In this document: piece after piece, positions 1 to 8,734 of the stretch
How the letters are laid out: each line of letters starts with the position of its first letter
Numbering within the stretch: position 1 is the first letter of the stretch
Source of the DNA: Streptomyces sp. G44
GTDB taxonomy: Bacteria; Actinomycetota; Actinomycetes; Streptomycetales; Streptomycetaceae
Assembly: GCF_016905445.1 (NCBI RefSeq)
Contig: NZ_JAFEXF010000015.1
Coordinates: 1 to 64,000, forward strand
Length of the DNA stretch: 64,000 nt
Direction of reading: 5' to 3'
Made by a program: the position numbers and the translations under genes
Notes under the pieces: model-generated
Seen by the model: the letters and a program-made list of their open reading frames with translations, nothing else
Database searches by the model: none
What the model was told of the DNA's origin: nothing

Positions 1-168
1 CCGCCCCGGCGAAGATGCCCCCAGGATTCTGCCCCATCTCGCCGTCGTCCTGGTCGCCCCCCCCCGCCAGGCCCACCACGTAGAGGTCGACCCCCAGCTC
101 GCCGGCCACCACTTCGGCGGACACCGTCTTGCCGGTGCGGGAGCCCCCGGCGAACGGCGCGACGACGC
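1..168 (-). pseudogene. AAA+ ATPase fragment (Walker A region)
   Basis: Read on the minus strand this segment gives FAGGSRTGKT, a Walker A motif, followed by VSAEVVAGELGVDLYVV and, at the window edge, GGIFAGA. This resembles the AAA+ ATPase pattern FAGPPGTGKT-SAEVxAxELGLDLYVVDL...KNLxxIFxxA. The Walker A glycine and GKT are present, but several normally conserved positions downstream look changed. The protein would continue off the left edge. No plausible amino-terminal part is visible upstream, because the reading runs into the membrane-protein gene of the other strand near 150-185. I infer a truncated, probably decayed gene. An intact carboxy-terminal part outside the window cannot be excluded. 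Confidence 0.5.
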
Positions 169-171
169 GGC

Positions 172-924
172 GCCCGCGCCCGCCCCCGCGCGGTCGCCGC
201 CGCGGCCTGCGCCATCCTCGGGCTCGGCCTCATCGGCGGCGCCGTGACCGGGAGTTGGCTGACCGGCGAGTCCTCGGCCACCGGCTCCACCCGCAGCGCG
301 TACGCGGCCACGGGCCGGCTCTGGCACAGCCTCCCCGTCGACCGGCTCTTCCCGCCCACCCTCAAGGGCGAGGGCGCGGGCCCCGGCGGCGCCGACCGTT
401 CCTGGAGCCGGGTCGCCGTCGCCCCGGACAGCACCTGCGAGGCCGCCTTCGACCCGCTGCTGAGCAAGGCCCTCGCGCCCGCCGGCTGCCAGCGGCTGCT
501 CCGCGCCACCTACACCGACGCCACCCGCAGCCATGTCACCACCGTGGGCCTGCTGTTCACCAAGGCGGACGCCGACGGCATGCGAGCCCTGCGGAACCGT
601 TTCACGGAAGAGGGCCTGAACCGGCGGCCCGACCTGATGCCCCGGACCTACCCGGCCAAGGGCACCGTCGCCGAGGGCTTCGGGGACGCCCAGCGCGCCT
701 CCTGGACCATGTCCGTGCTGCCGGACGCGCCCGTCGTCGCGTACGCCGTCTCCGGATTCGCCGACGGCCGCACCGTCACCGACCCCGAGCCCGCCACCGA
801 GGCCATGGGCGGCGACACCGCCTCGGCGCCCGCGCAGTCCGGCCTCGGCCACGAGGCGAAGGGCATCGCCGACCGCGTCGAGCGAGGCCTGCGCAAGAGC
901 ATCGCCCGAGCGGAGGGGGCCTGA
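172..924 (+). CDS. Type VII secretion-associated membrane protein, 5' end lost
   Basis: The frame encodes an amino-terminal membrane helix (AVAAAACAILGLGLIGGAV) followed by a roughly 220-residue exported domain with two cysteines near the middle, ending RKSIARAEGA. Such single-pass proteins often sit directly before mycosin genes in Streptomyces type VII secretion loci. The first canonical start in frame is GTG at 244, which lies after the helix and would remove it. The frame stays open to base 1 with no ATG, GTG or TTG before the helix, and the upstream bases read as an antisense AAA+ fragment. The gene has therefore probably lost its start in a rearrangement, or uses one outside the window. 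Its stop overlaps the next start (TGATG). Confidence 0.6.
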   Translation, partial: ARARPRAVAAAACAILGLGLIGGAVTGSWLTGESSATGSTRSAYAATGRLWHSLPVDRLFPPTLKGEGAGPGGADRSWSRVAVAPDSTCEAAFDPLLSKALAPAGCQRLLRATYTDATRSHVTTVGLLFTKADADGMRALRNRFTEEGLNRRPDLMPRTYPAKGTVAEGFGDAQRASWTMSVLPDAPVVAYAVSGFADGRTVTDPEPATEAMGGDTASAPAQSGLGHEAKGIADRVERGLRKSIARAEGA

Positions 925-2126
925 TGAGGTCCGGGCGGCCCCGCCGCGTCCGCCGGCCCCTCGTCGCCGCCGCCCTCGCCGCCGCGCTGGCCCTCGCCCC
1001 CGCCACCACGGCCCACGCCGACGACGGCATCCGCGCCCAGCAGTGGGCCCTGGACACCATGCGCACCGGCGAGGCCTGGCAGACCACCCGGGGCGCGGGC
1101 GTCACCGTCGCCGTCCTGGACACCGGCATCGACGCCCGGCACCCGGACCTCACGGGCAACGTCCTCGAGGGCAAGGACATGGTCGGCTTCGGCGCCCGCC
1201 GCGGCGACCGCCCCTGGGCCCGCCACGGCACCGCCATGGCCGGCATCATCGCGGGCCACGGACACGGCGAGGGCAACGGCGACGGCGTACTCGGCATGGC
1301 TCCCGAGGCGAAGGTCCTGCCGGTCCGCGTGATCCTCGAAGACGGCGACCCCGCCCGCAAGAAGGCCCGCAACACCCGCGGCAACGCCCTCGCCGAAGGC
1401 ATCCGCTGGGCCGCCGACCACGGCGCCGACGTCATCAACCTCTCCCTCGGCGACGACTCCAGGTCCGCCCACCCCGAACCCGCCGAGGACGCCGCCGTCC
1501 AGTACGCCCTGAAGAAGGGCGTCGCCGTCGTCGCCTCCGCGGGCAACGGCGGCGAGCGCGGCGACCACATCTCCTACCCGGCCGCCTACCCCGGCGTGAT
1601 CGCCGCGACGGCCGTCGACGAGAACGGCGCCCGCGCCCCGTTCTCCACCCGCCGCTGGTACGCCACCGTCGCCGCGCCCGGTGACGACATCGTCATCGCC
1701 GACCCCGACCGCAAGTACTACGAGGGCTGGGGCACCAGCGCCGCCTCCGCCTTTGTCTCCGGCGCCGTCGCCCTGATCCGCGCCGCCCACCCCCGCCTCG
1801 CCCCCGCGCAGATCAAACAGCTCCTGGAGGACACCGCCCGCGACGCCCCGCCCGGCGGACGCGACGACTCCCGCGGCTTCGGCCTCATCGACCCGGCCGC
1901 CGCCCTCGACCGCGCCGGCAGACTCACGAAGGACAGGCCCGCGGCGGCGGTGTACGGCGAGAAGTACTTCGGCCGGGGCCCCGACGCGTACCACGGCGAC
2001 GACGGCCCCGCGGGCTGGCTCGGACCGGCGACGGGCGGCCTCGGCGTCATCCTGCTCGCGGCGGCGGTCTCGCTCTGGCGGGGCAGGCGCATCCCGCCGG
2101 AAGGGCGCGGCGCGGGCCCTCTGTAG
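924..2126 (+). CDS. mycP: Mycosin-type subtilisin-family serine protease (S8), type VII secretion-associated
   Basis: A 400-residue exported protease. Residues 1-32 are a basic signal sequence with a hydrophobic core ending THADD. The subtilisin catalytic residues are in order: Asp66 (VAVLDTGID), His101 (RHGTAMAGIIAG), the oxyanion Asn208 (SAGNGG) and Ser272 (GTSAASAFVSG). A carboxy-terminal helix (GGLGVILLAAAVSLW) followed by RGRR anchors it in the membrane with the protease domain outside. This architecture defines mycosins, which support ESX/type VII secretion. ATG at 924 overlaps the stop of the preceding membrane-protein gene, so the two are translationally coupled. All catalytic residues are intact although the neighbour upstream looks damaged. 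Confidence 0.88.
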   Translation: MRSGRPRRVRRPLVAAALAAALALAPATTAHADDGIRAQQWALDTMRTGEAWQTTRGAGVTVAVLDTGIDARHPDLTGNVLEGKDMVGFGARRGDRPWARHGTAMAGIIAGHGHGEGNGDGVLGMAPEAKVLPVRVILEDGDPARKKARNTRGNALAEGIRWAADHGADVINLSLGDDSRSAHPEPAEDAAVQYALKKGVAVVASAGNGGERGDHISYPAAYPGVIAATAVDENGARAPFSTRRWYATVAAPGDDIVIADPDRKYYEGWGTSAASAFVSGAVALIRAAHPRLAPAQIKQLLEDTARDAPPGGRDDSRGFGLIDPAAALDRAGRLTKDRPAAAVYGEKYFGRGPDAYHGDDGPAGWLGPATGGLGVILLAAAVSLWRGRRIPPEGRGAGPL

Positions 2127-2136
2127 GGTCGGCACC
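2124..2136 (+). promoter_or_regulatory. Leaderless -10 promoter of the SseB-like gene
   Basis: TAGGGT at 2124-2129 matches the actinobacterial -10 consensus TANNNT and ends exactly 7 nt before the GTG start at 2137. There is no Shine-Dalgarno sequence, so transcription probably starts at the G of the start codon. The -10 box overlaps the stop codon of the protease gene, so the two genes are probably transcribed separately. Confidence 0.6.
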
Positions 2137-2871
2137 GTGGCGAACAAGAACATTCCCGACCCCGGCTTCTCCGACGACGACGGCACCGCCGACCCCCGGC
2201 TGGCCGCGGCGCTCACCGCCTGGTCACAGGACCGCACGGCCCACGGCCCCGTCCTCGAAGCCCTGGCCGGAGCCCGGCTCCTCGTCCCCGTGGTCGCCGT
2301 GCTCGGCGAGGTCGAGGTGGACGAGAACGGGCTGCGCCGGGAGAAGACCAGCGACATGGCCGTGCCCACCCTGAAGGCCGGCGGTCGCACGGCGCTGCCC
2401 GCGTTCACCTCCACCGGGTCGCTCGCCCTGTGGGACCCGGCCGCACGGCCCGTCGCCGTCCCGCTGCACCAGGCGCTCCAGGCCGCCGCCCACGAACAGG
2501 CCGACACGATCGTCCTGGACCTCGCGGGCCCCGTCCCCTACGAACTGGGCAGGGCCGCGCTCATCGCCCTCGCCGAGGGCCGCGCCAGCGCCGACCCGCT
2601 CGCCGACCCCGCCGTCACCGGCGCGGTGCGTGACGCCGTCGCCGCCGAGCCCGCCGTGCTCCGCGCCCACCTCGGCCCCGGCAGCTCCGACGGCACCCTC
2701 GCCCTGGTCCTCGACCCGGCCGCCGACCCCGCCGAGGCCGCCCGGCGCGTGGCCCGCCGCATCGCCGCCGACGAAACACTGAGGGCCCGCCTGGTGCACG
2801 GCCTCGACCTGGCACTCCTGCCGGCCGAGGCCACGCCACCGGGCGAGCCCCTTTACGTACGTACGGTGTGA
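2137..2871 (+). CDS. SseB-like family protein
   Basis: A soluble 244-residue protein with no signal peptide. The pattern LLVPVVAVLGEVEVDENGLRREKTSDMAVPTL followed by GRTALPAFTSTGSLALWDP is typical of the SseB domain found in streptomycete proteins of this length. The middle section PVAVPLHQALQAAAHEQADTIVLDLAGP is the second conserved block. The molecular role in actinomycetes is not established. The GTG start is chosen because it lies 7 nt after a -10 box and lacks a ribosome-binding site. The gene converges on the DUF1844 gene at 2923. Confidence 0.8.
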   Translation: MANKNIPDPGFSDDDGTADPRLAAALTAWSQDRTAHGPVLEALAGARLLVPVVAVLGEVEVDENGLRREKTSDMAVPTLKAGGRTALPAFTSTGSLALWDPAARPVAVPLHQALQAAAHEQADTIVLDLAGPVPYELGRAALIALAEGRASADPLADPAVTGAVRDAVAAEPAVLRAHLGPGSSDGTLALVLDPAADPAEAARRVARRIAADETLRARLVHGLDLALLPAEATPPGEPLYVRTV

Positions 2872-2914
2872 CCTACGTATGCACGTACATGCGATCTGAC
2901 ATACGTACGCATGC
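2854..2914. repeat. Alternating pyrimidine-purine tracts between convergent genes
   Basis: Three strictly alternating pyrimidine-purine runs lie close together: 2854-2865 (TACGTACGTACG), 2874-2893 (20 nt) and 2899-2914 (16 nt). They cover the 3' end of the SseB-like gene and the short gap before the stop of the convergent DUF1844 gene. Such tracts are prone to unusual helix forms and contain many ACGTA units in both orientations. No canonical stem-loop terminator is visible here. Confidence 0.55.
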
Positions 2915-2922
2915 CGTGCGGC

Positions 2923-3318
2923 TCAGCCGAAGACCGGGCCCGTGTACTTCTCGCCCGGGCCCTGACCCGGCTCGTCCGCCACGATCGACGCCTCGCGGAA
3001 CGCCAGCTGCAACGACTTCAGGCCGTCCCGCAGCGGCGCCGCGTGGAACGAGCTGATCTCCGTGGCGCTCGCGTCCAGCAGGCCGGCCAGCGAGTGGATC
3101 AGCTTGCGGGCCTCGTCCAGGTCCTTGTGGCCCTCGCCGCCCTCGGCGAGACCGAGGTTCACGGCGGCGGCGCTCATCAGGTGGACCGCCACCGTGGTGA
3201 TCACCTCGACCGCGGGGACGTCCGCGATGTCACGGGTCAAGGTGTCGAAGTCGGGGGAGTCGGGCCCGGGGGTCCCGGGGACCGCGGGAGACTCGGGGGT
3301 GGGGGTCGTGTCGCTCAT
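2923..3318 (-). CDS. DUF1844 domain-containing protein
   Basis: A 131-residue acidic cytoplasmic protein. Residues 1-30 are Pro/Ser/Asp-rich. The remainder ([46 protein letters not shown]) matches the helical DUF1844 family, a small protein of unknown function commonly encoded just before infC in actinobacteria. ATG at 3318 is preferred over the GTG nine bases upstream, because TATCGT at 3326-3331 is a -10 box ending 7 nt before this ATG and overlapping the GTG. The transcript is therefore probably leaderless, and divergent from the infC operon. Confidence 0.82.
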   Translation of the reverse strand: MSDTTPTPESPAVPGTPGPDSPDFDTLTRDIADVPAVEVITTVAVHLMSAAAVNLGLAEGGEGHKDLDEARKLIHSLAGLLDASATEISSFHAAPLRDGLKSLQLAFREASIVADEPGQGPGEKYTGPVFG

Positions 3319-3403
3319 GTCCCACACGATAAGCCGCGCCCCGCGTCCGCCCCTCCCTGGGAGCCGTCGCGGCCACCGGTTCGCCCCACCCCGGGGGAGC
3401 TGC

Positions 3404-3711
3404 TAACCTTGTGTAACGACCGGCCGGAGACCCGCGTGCCAACGCAAGGATCCGGCCCACAAGTGGAGGCTCCGATCTCCCACCTGACCGCTCCCCGGAG
3501 CGGCGGGTCACCGGTCAGGCGGCCGAAGTCCCCGAGGCTTCGGGTCGCCCGATGTGCGCCCCGCGATCACCGCGGAGGTGCTCCGGTAGTACGCGGAGCC
3601 CCTTCTGTGATCGGTCGGGGCATTTTTTGTGGCCTCGCTCGGTTGGTCCAGTCAAACAGACGTAACGCGGCTGTCCGCCAGACGGTCGCGTGGTGCTACC
3701 GAGGAGGATCC
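3404..3711 (+). promoter_or_regulatory. infC operon promoter and long structured leader
   Basis: TAACCT at 3404-3409 is a plausible -10 box, giving a leader of about 295 nt before infC. The leader holds several stem-loops: CCGCTCC/GGAGCGG (3488-3503), an alternative outer pairing CCTGACC (3483-3489) with GGTCAGG (3513-3519), and CCCGA/TCGGG near 3531-3545. It ends with a hairpin followed by six T residues (separate entry). Ribosomal protein or initiation factor feedback on such leaders is known in other bacteria. The ligand here is unknown. No protein-coding gene is supported in 3319-3711. Confidence 0.55.
3598..3628 (+). terminator. Candidate transcription attenuator in the infC leader
   Basis: GCCCC (3598-3602) can pair with GGGGC (3617-3621), directly followed by ATTTTTT (3622-3628). 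A T-run of six is rare in this GC-rich sequence. It sits inside the leader, about 85 nt before the infC start, so it is placed to stop transcription conditionally. The stem is only 5 bp with a 14-nt loop, so alone it would be weak. Confidence 0.5.
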
Positions 3712-4374
3712 ATCAGCGCCGAGCCCCGCATCAACGACCGGATTCGCGTTCCCGAGGTGCGACTTGTCGGTCCCAGCGGCGAGCAGGTCGGGATTGTTCC
3801 GCTTGCCAAGGCCCTGGAGCTTGCGCAGGAGTACGACCTCGACTTGGTCGAGGTCGCGGCGAACGCCCGTCCGCCCGTGTGCAAGCTCATGGACTACGGG
3901 AAGTTCAAGTACGAGTCGGCCATGAAGGCCCGTGAGGCGCGCAAGAACCAGGCGCACACGGTCATCAAGGAGATGAAGCTCCGGCCGAAGATCGACCCGC
4001 ACGACTATGACACCAAGAAGGGTCACGTCGTCCGGTTCCTCAAGCAGGGCGACAAGGTCAAGATCACGATCATGTTCCGTGGTCGCGAGCAGTCCCGCCC
4101 CGAGCTGGGCTTCCGGCTGCTCCAGCGTCTCGCTTCGGACGTCGAGGACCTCGGGTTCATCGAGTCGAGCCCGAAGCAGGACGGCCGAAACATGATCATG
4201 GTTCTCGGTCCGCACAAGAAGAAGACCGAGGCGATGGCCGAGGCCCGTGAGGCCCAGGCGGCCCGCAAGGCGGACGCGAAGGCCAACCCCGGCCGCTCGC
4301 AGAACTCCGCCGAGGGGGAGGAGCCCGCCGAGGCTCCCGCCGAGGCCCCGGCCGAGGCCAACGCCGAGGCCTGA
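3712..4374 (+). CDS. infC: Translation initiation factor IF-3
   Basis: IF-3 binds the 30S subunit, checks initiator tRNA pairing and prevents premature 50S joining. The 220-residue product has the IF3-N domain ([20 protein letters not shown]), the linker region, and the IF3-C domain ([51 protein letters not shown]). The last 30 residues are a low-complexity Ala/Glu/Pro extension. No ATG, GTG or TTG lies in frame near the conserved start. ATC at 3712 follows the strong ribosome-binding site GAGGAGG (3701-3707) at normal spacing, so I call a non-canonical ATC start, parallel to the AUU start used for infC autoregulation in Escherichia coli. First gene of infC-rpmI-rplT. Confidence 0.93.
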   Translation: MSAEPRINDRIRVPEVRLVGPSGEQVGIVPLAKALELAQEYDLDLVEVAANARPPVCKLMDYGKFKYESAMKAREARKNQAHTVIKEMKLRPKIDPHDYDTKKGHVVRFLKQGDKVKITIMFRGREQSRPELGFRLLQRLASDVEDLGFIESSPKQDGRNMIMVLGPHKKKTEAMAEAREAQAARKADAKANPGRSQNSAEGEEPAEAPAEAPAEANAEA

Positions 4375-4482
4375 TCCTCCCGGACGCGAGTCCAGGGGAT
4401 CGCCACCTGACACATATGGCTCCCGGATGCCCGGTTTCACGACCGGGCATCGGAGTGCCACTGACGAGGAGAGAACGGCGCT

Positions 4483-4677
4483 ATGCCGAAGAACAAGTCG
4501 CACAGCGGTGCCAGCAAGCGCTTCAAGGTCACCGGCTCCGGCAAGGTGCTCCGCGAGCGCGCCGGCAAGCGCCACCTGCTCGAGCACAAGTCGTCCCGTC
4601 TGACGCGTCGCCTCACCGGCAACGCCGAGATGGCCCCGGGCGACGCCAAGAAGATCAAGAAGCTTCTCGGCAAGTGA
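4483..4677 (+). CDS. rpmI: 50S ribosomal protein L35
   Basis: A 64-residue, very basic protein beginning [21 protein letters not shown] and containing [14 protein letters not shown], diagnostic of bacterial L35. It is a late-assembling large-subunit protein. ATG at 4483 follows the purine-rich site GAGGAGAG. It lies 108 nt after infC and 96 nt before rplT. The gap to rplT contains the small hairpin GGCGCGC-ACC-GCGCGCC (4683-4699) and a second, GACCC/GGGTC (about 4713-4732). These may serve translational coupling or L20 feedback. Confidence 0.97.
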   Translation: MPKNKSHSGASKRFKVTGSGKVLRERAGKRHLLEHKSSRLTRRLTGNAEMAPGDAKKIKKLLGK

Positions 4678-4773
4678 GCCGGGGCGCGCACCGCGCGCCT
4701 CAGCTCTGACCGGGACCCAATCGATATCGGGTCGTGTGAGTCCAACCACGGCCCCGCTACAAGGAGTTAACAA

Positions 4774-5157
4774 GTGGCACGCGTCAAGCGGGCAGTCAAC
4801 GCCCACAAGAAGCGTCGGGCGATCCTCGAAGCGGCCAGCGGCTACCGCGGCCAGCGTTCGCGCCTGTACCGCAAGGCCAAGGAGCAGGTCACCCACTCCC
4901 TGGTCTACAACTACAACGACCGCAAGAAGCGCAAGGGCGACTTCCGTCAGCTGTGGATCCAGCGCATCAACGCCGCTGCCCGCGCCAACGGCATCACCTA
5001 CAACCGCTTCATCCAGGGTCTGAAGGCCGCCAACATCGAGGTGGACCGCAAGATCCTCGCGGAGCTGGCCGTCAACGACCAGAACGCGTTCGCCGCGCTG
5101 GTCGAGGTCGCGCAGAAGGCGCTGCCGAGCGACGTGAACGCGCCCAAGGCCGCGTGA
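4774..5157 (+). CDS. rplT: 50S ribosomal protein L20
   Basis: A 127-residue L20, which binds 23S rRNA early in 50S assembly and in other bacteria represses the infC-rpmI-rplT operon. The sequence has the family start [17 protein letters not shown] and the globular part [24 protein letters not shown] at 4774 lies behind AAGGAG (4761-4766). It is the last gene of the operon, with a stem-loop terminator about 27 nt after the stop. Confidence 0.97.
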   Translation: MARVKRAVNAHKKRRAILEAASGYRGQRSRLYRKAKEQVTHSLVYNYNDRKKRKGDFRQLWIQRINAAARANGITYNRFIQGLKAANIEVDRKILAELAVNDQNAFAALVEVAQKALPSDVNAPKAA

Positions 5158-5183
5158 CGCTGCGCTGAGCCGAGCGTTGTTTC

Positions 5184-5213
5184 GGACCCGTGGGCCTGGT
5201 GGCCTGCGGGTCC
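5184..5213 (+). terminator. Terminator after rplT
   Basis: GGACCCG (5184-5190) pairs with CGGGTCC (5207-5213). An inner stem GGCC (5193-5196) pairs with GGCC (5201-5204) around TGGT. GTTTCTG follows. This is the expected 3' end of the infC operon. Confidence 0.7.
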
Positions 5214-5263
5214 GTTTCTGTTCGGGTTCTCGTCTGCCATCCCCTGTCCGCTGCCGTCTGCCG

Positions 5264-5323
5264 GTCGTTCCTGGTTGATCGCGCAGTTCCCCGCGCCCCT
5301 GCGGGGCTGCCCCTGCGGGGCGC
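5264..5323. repeat. Dispersed intergenic hairpin element (GCGCAGTTCCCCGCGCCCC family)
   Basis: This intergenic stretch carries GGTTGATCGCGCAGTTCC followed by CCGCGCCCCTGCGGGGC and a second CCCCTGCGGGG. It is the same element, inverted, as the units of the 69-bp tandem array at 42425-42755 (reverse complement of CGCGGGGAACGGCGCGAGCAACC). Elements with this sequence are familiar in intergenic regions of Streptomyces genomes. It lies between the rplT terminator and the RNA methyltransferase gene. Confidence 0.65.
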
Positions 5324-5349
5324 CCGCATAGTTTCCCGAAGGTGAGTTC

Positions 5350-6195
5350 ATGACCGCCGCTCCCGAGTTGATCTCCCCCAAGTCGCCGCGCGTCAGCGCC
5401 GCCCGGCGACTGGCCAAGCGGAATTTCCGGGGGAAGGAGCGGCTGTTTCTCGCCGAGGGGCCGCAGGCCGCGCGGGAGGCCGCGGGGCACGCCGGGACCC
5501 TCGTCGAGCTGTTCGCCACCGTCGACGCCGCCGAGCGCTACGCCGACATCGTGGGGGAGGCCCGTACCGCCGGGGCCCGGGTGCACCTCGCCGACGAGGA
5601 CGTCATCGCCGACATCTCGACGACCGTCACACCGCAGGGCCTCGTCGGGGTCTGCCGGTTCCTCGACACCCCCTTCGAGGACATCCTCGCCGCCCGGCCC
5701 CGGCTCGTCGCCGTCCTCGCGCACGTACGCGACCCCGGCAACGCCGGGACCGTGCTGCGCTGCGCCGACGCCGCGGGCGCCGAGGCCGTGGTGCTGACCG
5801 ATGCCTCCGTTGACCTCTACAACCCCAAGGCCGTGCGCGCCTCGGTCGGCTCGCTGTTCCACCTGCCGGTCGCCGTCGGGGTGCCCGTGGAGACGGCCGT
5901 GCGCGGACTCAAGGACGCCGGCGTGCGCATCCTCGCCGCCGACGGCGCGGGCGAGGACGACCTCGACACCGAGCTCGACAAGGGCACCATGGGCACGCCC
6001 ACCGCCTGGGTCTTCGGCAACGAGGCGTGGGGGCTGCCGGAGGAGACCCGCGCACTCGCCGACGCCGTGGTGCGCGTTCCGATCCACGGCAGAGCCGAGA
6101 GCCTCAACCTCGCGACCGCCGCGGCCGTGTGCCTCTATGCCTCCGCTCGTGCACAGCGCGCCGCCGGAGGGTGCCGCTCCGTCACATCGAGCTAG
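5350..6195 (+). CDS. TrmH/SpoU-family RNA 2'-O-methyltransferase
   Basis: A 281-residue knotted (SPOUT) methyltransferase using S-adenosylmethionine. The amino-terminal 100 residues form the substrate-binding domain (RNFRGKERLFLAEGPQAARE). The three SpoU motifs follow: motif 1 HVRDPGNAGTVLRCADA with catalytic-region Asn and Arg, motif 2 WVFGNEAWGLPEE, and motif 3 IHGRAESLNLATAAAVCLY. The exact RNA target (tRNA or 23S rRNA) cannot be told. Related actinomycete enzymes include antibiotic-resistance methyltransferases, but the position right after rplT suggests a housekeeping role. ATG at 5350 follows GAAGGTGAG. Confidence 0.88.
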   Translation: MTAAPELISPKSPRVSAARRLAKRNFRGKERLFLAEGPQAAREAAGHAGTLVELFATVDAAERYADIVGEARTAGARVHLADEDVIADISTTVTPQGLVGVCRFLDTPFEDILAARPRLVAVLAHVRDPGNAGTVLRCADAAGAEAVVLTDASVDLYNPKAVRASVGSLFHLPVAVGVPVETAVRGLKDAGVRILAADGAGEDDLDTELDKGTMGTPTAWVFGNEAWGLPEETRALADAVVRVPIHGRAESLNLATAAAVCLYASARAQRAAGGCRSVTSS

Positions 6196-6210
6196 TAGGG
6201 TGACGGGCTC

Positions 6211-6262
6211 GGGGGCCCTCCCCCAGAGCTCACGCCTTTGCTCGAGCAGGGAGGCGCCTCCA
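6211..6262. repeat. Imperfect inverted-repeat element upstream of the sensor kinase gene
   Basis: GGGGGCCCTCCC near 6211-6222 can pair with GGGAGGCGCCTCC near 6250-6262, with CTGCTCGAGCAG-like sequence inside. Short CCTCCC...GGGAGG palindromes are common between streptomycete genes. TAGGGT at 6196-6201, right after the methyltransferase stop, is a possible -10 box for the kinase gene. Confidence 0.4.
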
Positions 6263-6291
6263 CCGCCAGTCCGAGAGGTGGGGTACGGGGC

Positions 6292-8733
<2,442 letters not shown>

Positions 8734-8734
<1 letters not shown>

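Noticed and set aside
129..923. Extending the mycosin frame upstream to 129
   Set aside because: The added sequence is Arg/Pro-rich out-of-frame translation of the membrane-protein gene; ATG 924 begins a proper signal peptide.
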